From the NCBI GenBank assembly GCA_907164885.2, contig OU015497.1, forward strand, positions 65,613,577-65,677,576: DNA of 64,000 nt, written 5' to 3'. The translations under genes and the position numbers were made by a program. Below are positions 12,175 through 25,780 of the stretch, in pieces; position 1 is the stretch's first letter; each line of letters starts with the position of its first letter. Source of the DNA: Dolomedes plantarius. Taxonomy: Eukaryota > Arthropoda > Arachnida > Araneae > Dolomedidae. A model generated the notes under the pieces. That model was not told the DNA's origin. It worked only from the letters and a program-made list of their open reading frames with translations, and made no database searches.

Positions 12175-14640
12175 TACATATAAATGCTTTGTTTCATTAT
12201 AAAATGGTAATTTTTGCTAGATTTAATTACATGATTCCTGCCCAATCCGAAAAAAAAAATAAAACTTATAACAGCTCTTTTCTAATAATGAAGTTTCTTA
12301 TGTTGCCGTGTAACTGGGAGCTAGTATTTGTAAACATGTTTTTCTTTTTATTTACATAGCAAGCTATTCTTCAAATTTATGATATAGAAAGATGTCCTTG
12401 GAAAGTAGTTAACCCTATAAAGAATATACCCTGGAGTACGTAGAAGAAGACGGAATCTTCATTCCGGATATTTGGAAAGATTTTTTGCTGCGTGTGGAAT
12501 AGGTACATGAAGCTCCAAGTGTTTGCTTCATGAACCTATAAACAGAAAACACAGCAAAAATAAGATAATCGACTTATTTCCAAAAAATTTACTCAATTCA
12601 CGCTAAAAGTCTTTAACGACATAATGTACTGGTCCCTCTAACGACATAATGTATAGGTATATATATCGGGAATTTCGGACTATATATAATCAGCGTTTAC
12701 AAGAAACCCTTTTTACAAATTCAATTTTTTAAACTGCTTAATTCGATATGTAAATATAAATTAAGTACAAGTTTTGATATTAATCGCACAGCTTCTTGTT
12801 TGCATAGCAGTAGTATTCTTTTAGATGTGATGTCAGAATTAATTGGTAGCTAAATTTACCATAGTATCAAAATCGAATAATTTGATTCCAATACGCAGCT
12901 AGCATACTTCTTATTTAAATTTTAAGTAACCTTAGTTCTTCAGTGGCTAGCAGTTACTTGTTTACATACTTTCTGTAGCACAATATTTGTTACTTTTTCT
13001 GATCTGTAACAAATAGCAAATACTTTATCTTAGATTTTTTTCATAGAATAATTACTCTCTTTAAACTTTTCTTAGAGTTTAAAAAAAAGGAATTACGTAG
13101 AATACTCAGAAAAGTTTGACTTACCACCAATTAATTTATCTCATTGAATACATGCGAATTCACCATTGTTGGTTAGTTTAATTTTTGAGCTTTACAGTCC
13201 TCCTTTAGAACTAATAATTTAGTACCAATATATAAATCGGTCAAGCAAAAGACACGAGATAGTTGTATTCTGTAAAGATTTGTATGAAATGATCTGCTTT
13301 GGTATATGTTAATCACTGAATCCCCATTAAGTAAATAATCAGTGTCTGTCATCTGTCAGTGTCTTGATAATTAATGTAAGCACGTGACGGTGATGTAAGC
13401 TCGGATATATTATGTACGTTTTGCCCTCACACAACAGAGTGCCCCCGTAAATAATCTTATGCGATATTTCCATACGCCGATACCCTTAAGAACTTTTAGG
13501 AAAGTTTATTAAATGAGCAGTACTCAATCACTCTTTTCTTCTATTCCGGGAATACGGTTTTGTTGCAGCCATTCAAAATAATATTTTTTTTTTCAAAACC
13601 TTTACTTACTCTATTACATGTATTTTCTATTTCAGCATTAGCTATAGGAATGCCAATATAAACGTAAGCTATCTAAACATTTCTAGAATGGCCATAAGAC
13701 TGTATCACTATATGACAATAATACTCGAATTCAAGCAACAATGTTTATTGATTAGTCTTTCAGCGACAAAATTAGCTGCAAAAAAAGTACTAAAATATAA
13801 TGCTACTTTATAAATTCTATTTTTTTCTTTCCTTTTTTTAAAGTTCAAGTTTATTTTTCCCAAGAAAACGTTACGTAAACATGTAAAACATATTTATCTT
13901 CCTTAACTATATGTTTATGTAAGTTGCTACTACGATAACCTTCATGTTTCTTTCAACTTCCAATCTTTCTATACTCGTCGGGCAATATTTTCATAAACAA
14001 CTCTGAAAATCAAAAAATATGTAAGATTACTGTAGAAACTATGTCGTTACTTTTCTGATTCAGTCTAAAAATAAAACATGTTCATTTGTTTTTCCAACTC
14101 ATTCTCAAGTTTTGAAATGAGATTTTCAGTATGCAGTGTCAGACGTCTTACATGACGAGACATCTGCTTTTGCATTGTTTTTCTTCCTCAAAAACAACAA
14201 TGTGTATCAATCATCTGAATGACGATCATTTGCTCTCCTAATGTATGTAGACGCTTTTAATCCACAGGGGAATAGAATAACAAATGATCTGTCATGAAAA
14301 AATTCTGTCGTCGTGAAGCACCGGTACGTTTGTTGTCAGTATATATCTTTTATAAAAGTAGAGAAGAAATGTAAAAAAAAAAGTATAGAAAGAAACGTGT
14401 TATGATTATGTGAAAAACTGTATGACTTTTTTTAATCCTCAAACAAGTTTAGTACAAGGAAACATGAATTTTAATTTTTTTTTCTTTATTTAACCTCTTT
14501 AAAAGATTGACAATGAAATTGCGGTGATCCACTGTGATTTATCCACAGCATGAACACTACTGGGGTCGAAGTAAAAAATTTAATCCTTTAGAAATCGAAT
14601 CTGAAATTGAATATTGGGAAATACATTCGAAAAGTATGTA
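12175..14640. other. AT-rich spacer, nothing recognised
   Basis: About 2.5 kb with no supported coding region, RNA gene or transposon end. Confidence 0.55.
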
Positions 14641-14699
14641 TAGAAGAATTTAGAGTGAGTCAAAAACTGTTCTTTTGAATTGATATATTACATTCTAAA

Positions 14700-15930
14700 A
14701 CGATTTTTAAATTAATTTTTTTTTAAACTTTAGTAAATCATTATGTAGTTTGTTTTGAACATTTGATTGTACCTTAAAACTGCTTTCTTAAAGTAAAAAA
14801 ATAAATTTTTATGTCCTGATTAAAAATAGCTGATAACTAATTACATGCATATTGTAATGCATCCAATAGTTTGGCGATTCTTCTGACTAAAGGAAGTAAG
14901 TTTTTACGTTATCCATTTGAGTAACACATTATGTAGTTTCCTTAAACATTTGATAGCACTTCAAAACTGATTTTTTAATAGTGAAAAAATATAAACTTCA
15001 TTATTCTGACTGAGCATGGCTCACAACTAATAACATTCATTTTATAATAAATGCTTTCAATAGTTTTGTGTTTTATCTGATATAAAGAAGTAAGTTTGTT
15101 AAATTATCCATTTGTATAAGGCATTATGTATTTTGTACTAAACATCTGATTGCACTCTAAAACTGTTTTTTAAAGTACAAGAAACATAAACTTTTGCATT
15201 CTGACTTAGAATAACCCCACAACTAACAACACACATTTTACAATAAACGCTTCGAATACTTCGGAGCCTCAAAATTGAAAAACACATATCTAATAAATAA
15301 TTACATGCATATTATAATGCATCCAATAGTTTGGTGATTCTTATGACTAAAGGAAGTAAGTTTGTTACATTATCCATCCGAGTAAGACATTAGGTAGTTT
15401 TATTAAACATTTGATTTCACATCAAAACTGTTTTTTTAATAGTGAGAAAAATAAACTTTTGTATTCTGACTGAGTATAGCTCCCAACTAGTAACATGCAT
15501 TTTATAATAAATGCTTTTAATGTTTTGGCGATTCTTCTGACTAAAGGAAGTGCGTTTGTTTCATTATCCATTAGAGTAAGACATTAAGTAGTTTATAATA
15601 AACATTTGATTGCTTTTCAAACTGTTTCTTAAAGTAGAAAAAATAAACTTTTATATTCAGACTGAGAATAGCTCGCTACTAAAAACACTCATTTTATAAT
15701 AAATACGTTTAATAGTTTGATGTTTTTACTGACTAAAGGAAGCAAGTTTATTAAATTACCCATTAGGGTAAGCTATTATGTAGTTTGTACAAAGCATCTG
15801 ATTGCACTTCAAAACTTTTTCATAGAGTAAAAATAATAAACTTTTATATTTTGACTGAGAGTAACTCACAACAAATAACCCGCGTTTTATATATACACTT
15901 CTAATACATATATCGGTGCTTCATAATTAA
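14700..15930. repeat. Tandem array, ~190 bp monomer, 6 copies
   Basis: ACATTATGTAGTTT followed by AAACATTTGATTGCAC-like sequence recurs near 14737, 14924, 15120, 15391, 15580 and 15775. Spacings are about 187, 196, 271, 189 and 195 bp. Other unit landmarks are CTGACTAAAGGAAGTAAGTT, CATTTTATAATAAATGCTT and TATTCTGACTGAGAATAGCTC. The long interval (15120-15391) contains an extra segment with AAAAACACAT that reappears at the right edge of the array (about 15930). This suggests an original end that was duplicated into the interior. Confidence 0.87.
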
Positions 15931-16988
15931 AAAACACATCCGTAATTATGTTTGTTATAATATTTAGTTCAACTCCAAGTAAAGCTCTTATAAACCTTCC
16001 TCTCCTCCCTACCTCTTTCATCTGACCATTTGTCAATCTAACTTCCAACGGAAATATCGAACCCAGATACATCTACGTAGAGCTTCATAATCCTCTACTT
16101 CCCAAATGATCAAGCATCGTTCAGAGAAAATCCCTTGCTTGTCTCATGTTCTTTACAGTAAAAATCAGATTCATTACTCAGATTAGAAAGGAAAAGGGGG
16201 AAGGACATTGCGTTACACTCCGAACAAGGCTGAGTCCCCTCTCGGCAGGAAATAGACTGACATATTGGGTGGGGGCGCATATCGAGATAGTAGATGGAAT
16301 AAAAGGTATGAATAAAAGAAAGGCAGATTTTTCGTGTTCGCTAGTGCTCCAGAAATGTGCACCGAGGCTCTCTTTTTTTTCCTCGGAATAAGGCAATGTG
16401 CTGGTATGTGTTGTATGCGTGTGATACAGGTGCTTTACAATAGATGTATTATTTTTTTTAACGTATGGAATTATGTTTTATAATGATAAATGACTAATGT
16501 AATGAAAGCATTATTACTTTAATTTGATGATTTCTCTCCATCAATTCTGAAGATTTTTCGTGTTCTGTAGTACTCATCCCTTTTTTTACGTAATAAGAGA
16601 ATGTGTGTGTTCTATGAGTGATATATATATATATATATATATATATAAGCTTTACAATTTATGTAATACTTTTTTTCACTATATGGTTTTATGTTTTATA
16701 ATGCTAAATGATAGATGCTAAGCAAGTATTATAACTTTAATTTGAGGCTTTCTCAAATGAATTGAGATGTATGCGTGGAATACAGGTGCTTTACAATAGA
16801 TGTATTATTTTTTTAACCGCACGGTATTATGTTTTATAATGATAAATGACTAATGTAATGAAAGCATTATTACATTAATTTGAAGATTTCTCTCCATCAA
16901 TTCTGAGGATTTTTCGTGTTCTGTAGTACTTTAAAAGAGTGCTGCTATCCTTTTTTTTACGTAATAAGAGAATATGTGTGTTCTATGA

Positions 16989-17029
<41 letters not shown>

Positions 17030-17437
17030 TTTACAATTTATGTAATACTTTTTTTACTATATGGTTTTATGTTTTATAATGCTAAATGATAAATGCAAAG
17101 CAAGTATTTAAACTTTAATTTGAGGCTTTCTCAATGAATTCAGATGTATGCTTGTGATACAGGTGCTTTACAATAGATATATTATATTTTTAACCATAAG
17201 GTATTATGTTTGATAATGATAAATGACTAATGGGATGCAAGCATTATTATTTTAATTTGAAGCTTTCTCTCCATCAATTCTAAAGATTTTTCGTGTTCTG
17301 TAGTACTCAAAAAGAGTGCTACTTTTTTTTTTTTTTTTTTTTTTACGTAATAAGAGAATTTTTGTGTTCTATGAGTGTGATATATATATATATATATATA
17401 TATACTTTAAAATTTATGTAATGCTTTTTTTTTACTA

Positions 17438-18888
17438 CAATGGAGTCCCAATAATCCAAACTTCGGTAATCCGAAAGTCAGCTTCATCCGAAACCAAAAG
17501 TGAAAAACAATTAAGTTTACAATAAAAACGGTTATAGCCAAATAGCAGCGATTTTATAACCCTAAGAGATATATGGTTTAGTTCCTTTACTGCTACACAA
17601 TCTTGCATTATAGTGCATTGAGCCCTAAGTGCGTGTTTTCGGTTTATTTTTCTCTGCCTTCTTCCTGCTAATAAATATCTTGCTTTGCTGAATTATTTAC
17701 TTTTAGTTATATTTGCCCTTTATAGAATTATACAACTTTGAAGTTTCGCTTCCGCAAAAATAAATCTAATACCAAAGGCTGAAAATATTGTAATTTCCAG
17801 ATGAAAAGCAAAAACTGCATATTTAACCGGCTGGCTCAGATGGGAACAACTGTCTGCGGTACGACTAAAATTTCGAGTGGCCTCGAGCAAGGTTTTGAAA
17901 CCTGCATTGTCTCTCCGCTACTACATTCAAAAGTCGTGATTATCTTAGACAAGGGTGTTTTTTTTTACCTCCAAAGAGTAAGCAACAGAGTTCTGTAAAA
18001 ATCCATTTCATTGCCATTCTCAAAGAAAACGATAGTTGAGAAAATTTTCGAGAAATATTACAGTGACATTTTATCTTTGACTGTCAAAGAGCAGAACCTC
18101 AAATTATCATGATACCAATTGATAATGTTAAGACAGTGTTACACGGCTTAATATCGGTAATTCTTGTGGATTATGTCAGTACGAATTGTCAGCATCCGTC
18201 TATCCTGTCAACTATTCTTAATTGACATAAAGGAAATGGTGCGTTCCCACCAAGCCATGCAATGACAGTATGAAGTTGGCTGCTGGAGATATTTTAATTT
18301 CATCGAGGGAGATTGGGTTCTAAATCATGGGACTACAGTGGAGTCCCGATAATCCGAAAGTCCACTTAATCCGAAACCAAAAGTCAAAAAGAACTAAGGT
18401 TACAATAAAACTACAGTGATACTAAGTAATATAAAGTATATTTCTGAAATTTGCAAGAAAATTCAAAGTTAGACAAGAGTATATTAAAGTAGGATACAGT
18501 AGAAAAAACAACACATATTTATGATAATGCTTAAATGGCACTAACAATACCGACGCTGTGGCTGTTTGCAAGAAATGGCTTTTCAACTGAACCCCCCTCC
18601 TCCACTCGGCCTCACCTCTCCAACTGTCGAGCACTGTGACGTATTGTTATAACATCTTACACTCTACTGTACTGTACTAGGCAGCGTTCCGCTGTCTTAT
18701 CACCCATTTCGTCCCGAGATTTGGTTAAGTTTAGACAGACCTTATAAAATAAACTGTGTAATCACACGCAATATGTAATATTTATGAAATCACACGTTAT
18801 TATGTAATTTAAGTTTGTTTTAAGAATGATCTCGCTTAATCCGAAAAGGGTCTGGTTCCAATCATTTCGGATTATCGGGACTCCATTG
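17438..18888. mobile_element. Tigger/pogo-like element with TA duplication and a duplicated left end
   Basis: It starts CAATGGAGTCCCAATAATCC and ends GGATTATCGGGACTCCATTG, flanked by TA (17436-17437 and 18889-18890). Removing it joins TTTTTTTTACTA to TACAGTTTTATG, which matches the intact repeat monomers, so this is one insertion into the tandem array. A second left-end copy (CAGTGGAGTCCCGATAATCC) lies inside at 18336. Tigger-type ends of the CAGTGGAGTCCC kind belong to the pogo branch of Tc1/mariner. A short coding-like stretch at 17801-17998 (IFNRLAQMGTTVCGTT) could be the remains of a helix-turn-helix domain, but this is weak. No DDE domain is visible. Confidence 0.75.
18336..18888. mobile_element. 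Tigger-like MITE with both TIRs, inside the larger element
   Basis: This 553 bp segment has its own complete pair of ends: CAGTGGAGTCCCGATAATCC at the left and the complement of CAATGGAGTCCCGATAATCC at the right, both followed by CCGAAA. TA precedes it (18334-18335). It shares its right end with the larger insertion. It has no protein remnant. Either it nested into the larger copy, or it reflects faulty repair that copied the left end twice. Confidence 0.65.
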
Positions 18889-19102
18889 TATACAGTTTTA
18901 TGTTTTATTATGCTAAATGATAGATGCAAAGCAAGTATTATAACATTAATTTGAGGCTTTCTCAATGAATTCTTGAGATGTTTCACGTTATCTAGTACTC
19001 TGAAAGAGTGCAATGAACCGCTCTTTTTTTTTTTTTGCAGATTAAGAGAAAGTTCTAGTGTGTGTTGCAGCCGTGTGATACTGGTGTTTTACAATCAATA
19101 TA

Positions 19103-20447
<1,345 letters not shown>

Positions 20448-21188
20448 CAGGGTGATCAGAAAGTCAGTATACATTTGAAAAAGTAATAATTCATGGAATA
20501 TTGTAGGTAGAGAGGTAAAAATTGACACACTTGCTTGGAATGACATGGGGTTTTATTGCAACAAAAAAATGGCCAACAGATGGCGCTTCATGTGATAAGA
20601 AAAGCAATAATTAGCATAACAAATTATGAAAAAGCAAAGATGATGTTCTTCAGAACAAATGCTCAACATTTCGACCGTCATTCCTCTTCAATAGATGTAG
20701 TCGAGGGACAATGTTGTGAACAGCACTGTACAGCATATCTCTATTTATGGTGAGACATTGGCGTTGGATGTTGTCTTTTAGCATCCCTATTGATGTCGGT
20801 CCATCGTGAACTTTAAAATCATTCTCTTCACAGCTGCAATTGTCATAGAACCTTTACCCTTTCGAATGCCCTTCCTATGGCGATAGGATCGTAAAGCTGC
20901 AGTAGCAGATTCCCCATTCTGATAGTACAGCTTCACTAACAGTGCCTTTTCTGGTAACGTCAACATGCTGCGATTGCTGGTGCATCTGATTCCCTCCATA
21001 GGACCATAGGAACAATTGGCTAACTGTGTTACCTAGGCCAACGCCTTCAAATACAGATATTTCAGAAGAATGTCAGCGGAGAGCGGGAGTACCACCGAAA
21101 TGAGTATTGAAAGTTCGTAGAATAGCATCAACAGTTCAGGAAAATGAATAGCTCCTAACAAATGTATACTGACTTTCTGATCACCCTG
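20448..21188 (-). mobile_element. Internally deleted Tc1/mariner-type element with 29 bp perfect TIRs
   Basis: The ends CAGGGTGATCAGAAAGTCAG (continuing TATACATTT) are perfect inverted repeats over about 29 bp. TA lies on both sides (20446-20447 and 21189-21190). Both flanks are TA-rich. The 741 bp interior encodes, on the minus strand, only the first and last parts of a transposase. Perfect TIRs with a gutted core mark a non-autonomous element that was probably moved by a related full-length copy, and fairly recently. Confidence 0.9.
20650..20999 (-). pseudogene. Transposase deletion derivative: DUF4817-type HTH joined to a C-terminal tail
   Basis: Reading leftward from 20999, the frame gives MLTLPEKALLVKLYYQNGES and IRKGKGSMTIAAVKRMILKF, which I recognise as a DUF4817-like helix-turn-helix domain found at the N-terminus of arthropod transposon proteins. 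Right after MILKF, at about 20808-20812, the frame shifts by one and becomes GPTSIGMLKDNIQRQC, then LTINRDMLYSAVHNIVPRLH and finally RNDGRNVEHLF with a stop at 20650-20652. The second part looks like the C-terminus of the same protein. The whole DDE catalytic core is missing, so a single internal deletion explains the gene. No enzyme activity is possible; a truncated DNA-binding peptide could still be made if the locus is transcribed. Confidence 0.75.
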
Positions 21189-21190
21189 TA

Positions 21191-22390
21191 TATATATATA
21201 TATATATATATAAATTATTTTATAACCATATGGTACTATGTTTTATAATGATAAATGTGTAATGTAAGGCAAGTACTAACTTTGATTTGATGTTTTCTGT
21301 CGATGAATATTTGAGACATATGTGAGATTTATGATGAAAGGGGCAGCAAGTTTTATGTAATATAGAAGTTAAGTATTTTGCACTTTTTTTCAAAGATAAT
21401 GTTATTTTGTGTATTCCAAGCTTGTGATAATGGTGCTTTACAGTCTATAAATTATTTCTTAAACATATGGTATTATTTTTTATAATGTTAAATGATTGAT
21501 GTAATGCAAGTATTATAACTTTAATTTCACGCTTTTTCTCAGTGAATATTCTGTGTGATTTGTAATAAAAGGAGAAGTATGCTATGTCTGAGTTAATATT
21601 TAAAAATTTTACATTGTTTGTATACAGAATAAGAGAATGCATGTTACATATGTGATACTTATGCTTTACTATGTATACATTATTTTTAAACGAAATGATA
21701 TTATGCTTTATAATGCTAAATTATTGATGTAATGGAAATAATATAGCCTTAATGTGATGCTTTCTCTCAATAAATATTTGAGCCCTTTATGAGATTCGTA
21801 AATGATGGGTAATGTGCTAGGTTAGAAATTGAGTGTTTTGTGTTGATGAAGATTAAAATTATATGAATTCCAAGCAATAAACGTAGTCTGTAACGTATAA
21901 GATGGTGGATTGACTTTTTAAAGAGTTAATCTAAATTTATTGATCGTATTCAAATACATAGTTTTTTGAAAAAAAGTTATAAGAAATTGAATTGCTTTGC
22001 TTGAAAGAGTAAAAAAGAAATGCATTTGGGGGTTTTAAAGTTTTATATGGGAATATTTAATGTATGATTTAGCTTGTTTGCATTTATTTTCCTATTAAAA
22101 AAATTAAAAAATAAGAGTTTATTAGCTTTTGAATGTGTAATATCCCTTAACCTTTGAAAAGTTCACATTTAAATCCGAAAAACTTCCTTTACATTTTAAT
22201 ACATCTAGTGTGTTTACTGGCACATGTTTTATTTTCACTTTATGTTTGTGTTTGTTTCTGCGTATCGCAATAAAATGAGTTTCATAGTCAAGAGAAAACT
22301 TTATGATTCACTCTGCTGACAATAAAGTGTCTCACATTTTCTTACGATATATACGATGACTTTTCCTTGGGACCCCAGCACAAAAACGAT
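21191..22390. other. End of the tandem array, then AT-rich spacer
   Basis: Up to about 21880 this is the continuation of the array described at 16330. From 21880 to 22390 there is unremarkable AT-rich DNA without a gene. Confidence 0.55.
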
Positions 22391-22395
22391 ACTTG

Positions 22396-22760
22396 ATGGG
22401 TCTGTTTACGAAGATGGCAGACGAAATGGAAGACGCTGCATGTAGCACTTTAACCGAGGATGGAAGGGAACGCAGCTTTATTATCCAAAGATTGAAGAGT
22501 CAGAAAATCGGGGCACACAACTTTGACTGAGAGTCCAGCGTTTAGGGAAGTGCAGTTTTTGGAAGGAGTCCAATTTAGCCAAGCTGAATGAAAGGCTTTT
22601 CTCTGAGATGCAGCAGATAGACTCGGAACATCCGTCGCCTTTTAAAAGGTGATGAGGAAAAACTGATGGCCAGAACAAGGAGAAATCTCTGGCCATGGTT
22701 TATGCATATAATTTTTAGGGCAACGTGCTTTCAGGGATGGCATGAATTCTCGTTCTGAAG
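22396..22760 (+). other. Coding-like GC-richer island, unidentified
   Basis: About 360 bp stand out by balanced base composition. A 44-codon ORF at 22396-22530 contains a second ATG at 22414 in a good eukaryotic start context (AAGATGGCAG) and reads MADEMEDAACSTLTEDGRE, then SFIIQRLKSQKIGAHNFD and a stop. Beyond it, other frames give protein-like stretches such as NLAKLNERLFSEMQQIDSE and [19 protein letters not shown]. This pattern of frame changes suggests a decayed coding sequence, either a retropseudogene or an uncharacterised transposon. I do not recognise a family. A short first exon is the alternative, but I see no clear splice donor after it. Confidence 0.35.
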
Positions 22761-22764
22761 GAAT

Positions 22765-22876
<112 letters not shown>

Positions 22877-23088
22877 TATATTTGATTTGTGCTGAGTTTG
22901 TAAATACGTAACAATTACCAGGCCAATTTATAGAGACATTTTAATTGAAAAAGCAAAATGTGTTGGAATAAAAACATATATAAAATGAAAAATACATCAT
23001 AACTTCTTAAGACAATTCAGACTTATAAATTTGAGGAATGTATATTTTTCTAAATAGCTTATGCTAAGGTAAATAAGAAGAAAAACTA

Positions 23089-23123
23089 TTACTTACTTAC
23101 TTACACACACACACACACACACA

Positions 23124-23173
<50 letters not shown>

Positions 23174-23215
23174 CACACACACATATATATATGTGTGTGT
23201 GTATGTGTGTATTTG
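23089..23215. repeat. Compound microsatellite (TTAC)n(CA)n(TA)n(CA)n(TA)n(TG)n
   Basis: Short runs of TTAC, CA and TA are followed by CA again and finally TG; the outer CA and TG runs form an inverted repeat around TA tracts, able to fold as a cruciform or adopt Z-DNA. Confidence 0.95.
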
Positions 23216-25092
23216 TAGGCATGCAGAACTGTGTGCATTAACAAATGAAATACGTAAAACTGATTTTATCTTAAAAGCTTGTAGAAAACGGATTCGACGC
23301 AATTACTTCGGAATCATCTATATACTTTGGGATCTTAGGATCCCCACAGTTGGAATCACACATACGAATTATTTACTCTCTACATACTATTTATGCAACA
23401 AAAGATAATCAGAGTTCTTACTGAAGCAAGGTATTTGGATTTCTTGGAACGTAATTATTTAATTTACCTTTTTTGAAGATCAAAAACTACAGAGAAAATT
23501 TATATTTACCGAAATGTCATTCTGGTTCAGAAAACAATTGTTCTCAGCTATTCAACACAAAAGATATAAACATTTCTGAACACTTTCACCTTTGTTCGTT
23601 TTATTTGGTTGATTTGCAATTTTAGTGATTGGGACATGACTTGTTTTAAAGAGTTAAATAGACTGTAAAATACATTTTATTTCGGAGGTTCAGTTTATAT
23701 TTATATTTCATATTTAAAAAAAAGAAAATAAATCTATAAACTGTGTTATTTCAACCCTCTGCAATTATTAATATGGATATTTTTAAATCTACTAATTTAT
23801 TTATACAATTTAATATCTTGTTCCACTACATTTAAGAAATAAAGACCCATTTTATGCCTGTTTTCTATAAATTAAAGTGATTCTGGGTTTTACTATCCTT
23901 ATGTCCGTAAATTTAAAAATAAATTTGATTTAAATATTTTATTAAAATATTTTTTCACTATTTAATGCCTAAAATACAGTTTTTACGGACCAAAATTGAA
24001 ATACTGGACGGTGAAATTATTATATGCGAATTTGCGAATGAACGTTTTCGGGACTATAATGCATCCTTTTTTTTTCAACCTAATTATATTCCCCTTTCTG
24101 AAACCAAGCATATTGAAATTTATGCTCTTCGAAATAATTAAAAAATTTAATTCTCTCTTTCCAGCTGCGAGCACTGGAAAACTATAAAATTATTGAGGAA
24201 CAAATTACAGAGATTAAATAGAACCCTTGTGGAGAAAAAAGCATTTTTCTTAAAACGCAAAATGCGTTCTTTATCAACTTAAGAGCAGGAAATTATTGTT
24301 CCAGACCTTTTTTTCTTTATTTTTTACTTTTTTTCACGTTTTTTAACATCCTTCCGAAAAACGGGTTGTTAAAAACTCGTTTGCAATCCGTTATCCAAAA
24401 TGTGATAAAATCGCTCGTTTTCTGGAATTCTTTATTTATTTTTTTTTCCTGGGCTATTCTACCTCCGACTAAACTTAATCTCATTACTGTTATAATTAAT
24501 TGTTACAGCTGAACGGAAATAAGTTTTTCAACATTAAATCCGCTTATGCTCCAAGTAGCAAAGTGCCACATTTTCTTACCCAGTGGTTCAGTTTAATGCT
24601 TTCAAACGCTTGATTTTCGTTACATTTTTAAATGTTTTTTTTCATTAAAAACGGTTTATAAAACATTGAATGTGTTTGTTTTTATGCTTCGATTGAACTA
24701 ATTAAAAGAATATTTTACTTTTTGTGTTATATTTCATACAGAGAAGTTGGCAAGGAAAGAAATGTATTTTCAGTTCATTTTTGTGGACATAAAAGGCCAC
24801 TAGAGGATGATTTATAAAACGCTTTTCTTACCGATGTGTTTTCTATTGATTTTGGAGTGGGTAGTCATCTAACTCATACAAAGAACAATAATAAAGTTGT
24901 ATAAAATAATAATCCTAACATGCATGCAAAAAAAGTTACATGCGTAGATTAGAAAAATGCCCATAAATAAAACTTTCGATTCTATGTCTTGAAAACTTCC
25001 ATTTATTCACGATTACGTGACTCTCTAAGTAAAACAAAATACTTCCTGCTATAGGTAAATGCAAGAAATTGGTACAATGTACAAACAATATG
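23216..25092. other. AT-rich spacer, nothing recognised
   Basis: No supported gene, RNA or transposon end over 1.9 kb. Small ORFs on both strands at 23983-24187 are mutual shadows without recognisable motifs. Confidence 0.55.
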
Positions 25093-25117
25093 CTATATAT
25101 ATATATATATATATATA

Positions 25118-25294
25118 CAGTGGAATCTCGATCGATCGTTTTCGGATCCATCGTTTTTCCGTATGTGTCGTTCATTTTATCCAGTCCCAACGATCCTATT
25201 GCTTTGTTATGTTTCCGCATCTATCGTTTTCCCGCATTTATCGTTCATTTCAATCGGTCCCTTGAAAAACGATAGATCGATAATCTCATTACTG
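25118..25294. mobile_element. Pogo/Tigger-like MITE (177 bp) at the edge of (TA)n
   Basis: The left end CAGTGGAATCTCGATCGATC begins right after a (TA)12 tract. The right end, read inward from 25294, is CAGTAATGAGATTATCGATC, an imperfect TIR of about 28 bp. The interior contains two diverged copies of an ATCGTTTTTCCG...CGTTCATTT motif about 60 bp apart. The right flank is TT, so the TA duplication is not intact on that side. No coding capacity. Confidence 0.72.
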
Positions 25295-25780
25295 TTGAAG
25301 AGGAGAAGGAGGGGGGGGGGGGTTAATATTTAAACAGGAAAATATTAATGCGACATGAATTTTTAAATAATAAATTCAAATAAATTCCAATTTTAATTTT
25401 AAAAAATAATCTTGAAATTGATAATTAATGGAATATTTGACATTACAAATCTATGGCCAACTCAATGTAATGTGGCACTTAACTCGAATTCCCAATTCTC
25501 AGACAATGGCCCAAATGAGTGTCAGTGAGGCTTGATCGGTACCTGGAATTTAAGTATTTCATATTGGAAAACAAAGATTCACAAAGATTGATTTATAAAA
25601 CAAATATTAATTAAACAAAGATTGGTTTATAGCAATGAAATTCGGTACCGAGAAGGCTTATACAATGAGAAAGCATATAGCAACAAAACAAGATGAATAA
25701 AATTTAAAATTGTTAGCAATATACAAATGAGACTACAAAATGGTCAAACCATGATGCATCATACCTCCGGATCGGTCCGT
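25295..25780. other. Spacer with G-run; likely 3' end of the next Tc1-like relic
   Basis: Starts with a G13 run (25309-25321). No gene. The TIR of the minus-strand Tc1-like relic should lie here, but I could not identify it. Confidence 0.4.

Noticed and set aside
13370..13440. CACGTG E-box and TATATTATG near 13380-13410 as a promoter
   Set aside because: Single motifs of this length are expected by chance and there is no downstream ORF.
16146..16396. Overlapping ORFs on both strands (81 and 72 codons)
   Set aside because: They run into the tandem-array border (GATTTTTCGTGTTCG) and share no motif with known proteins; mutual shadows.
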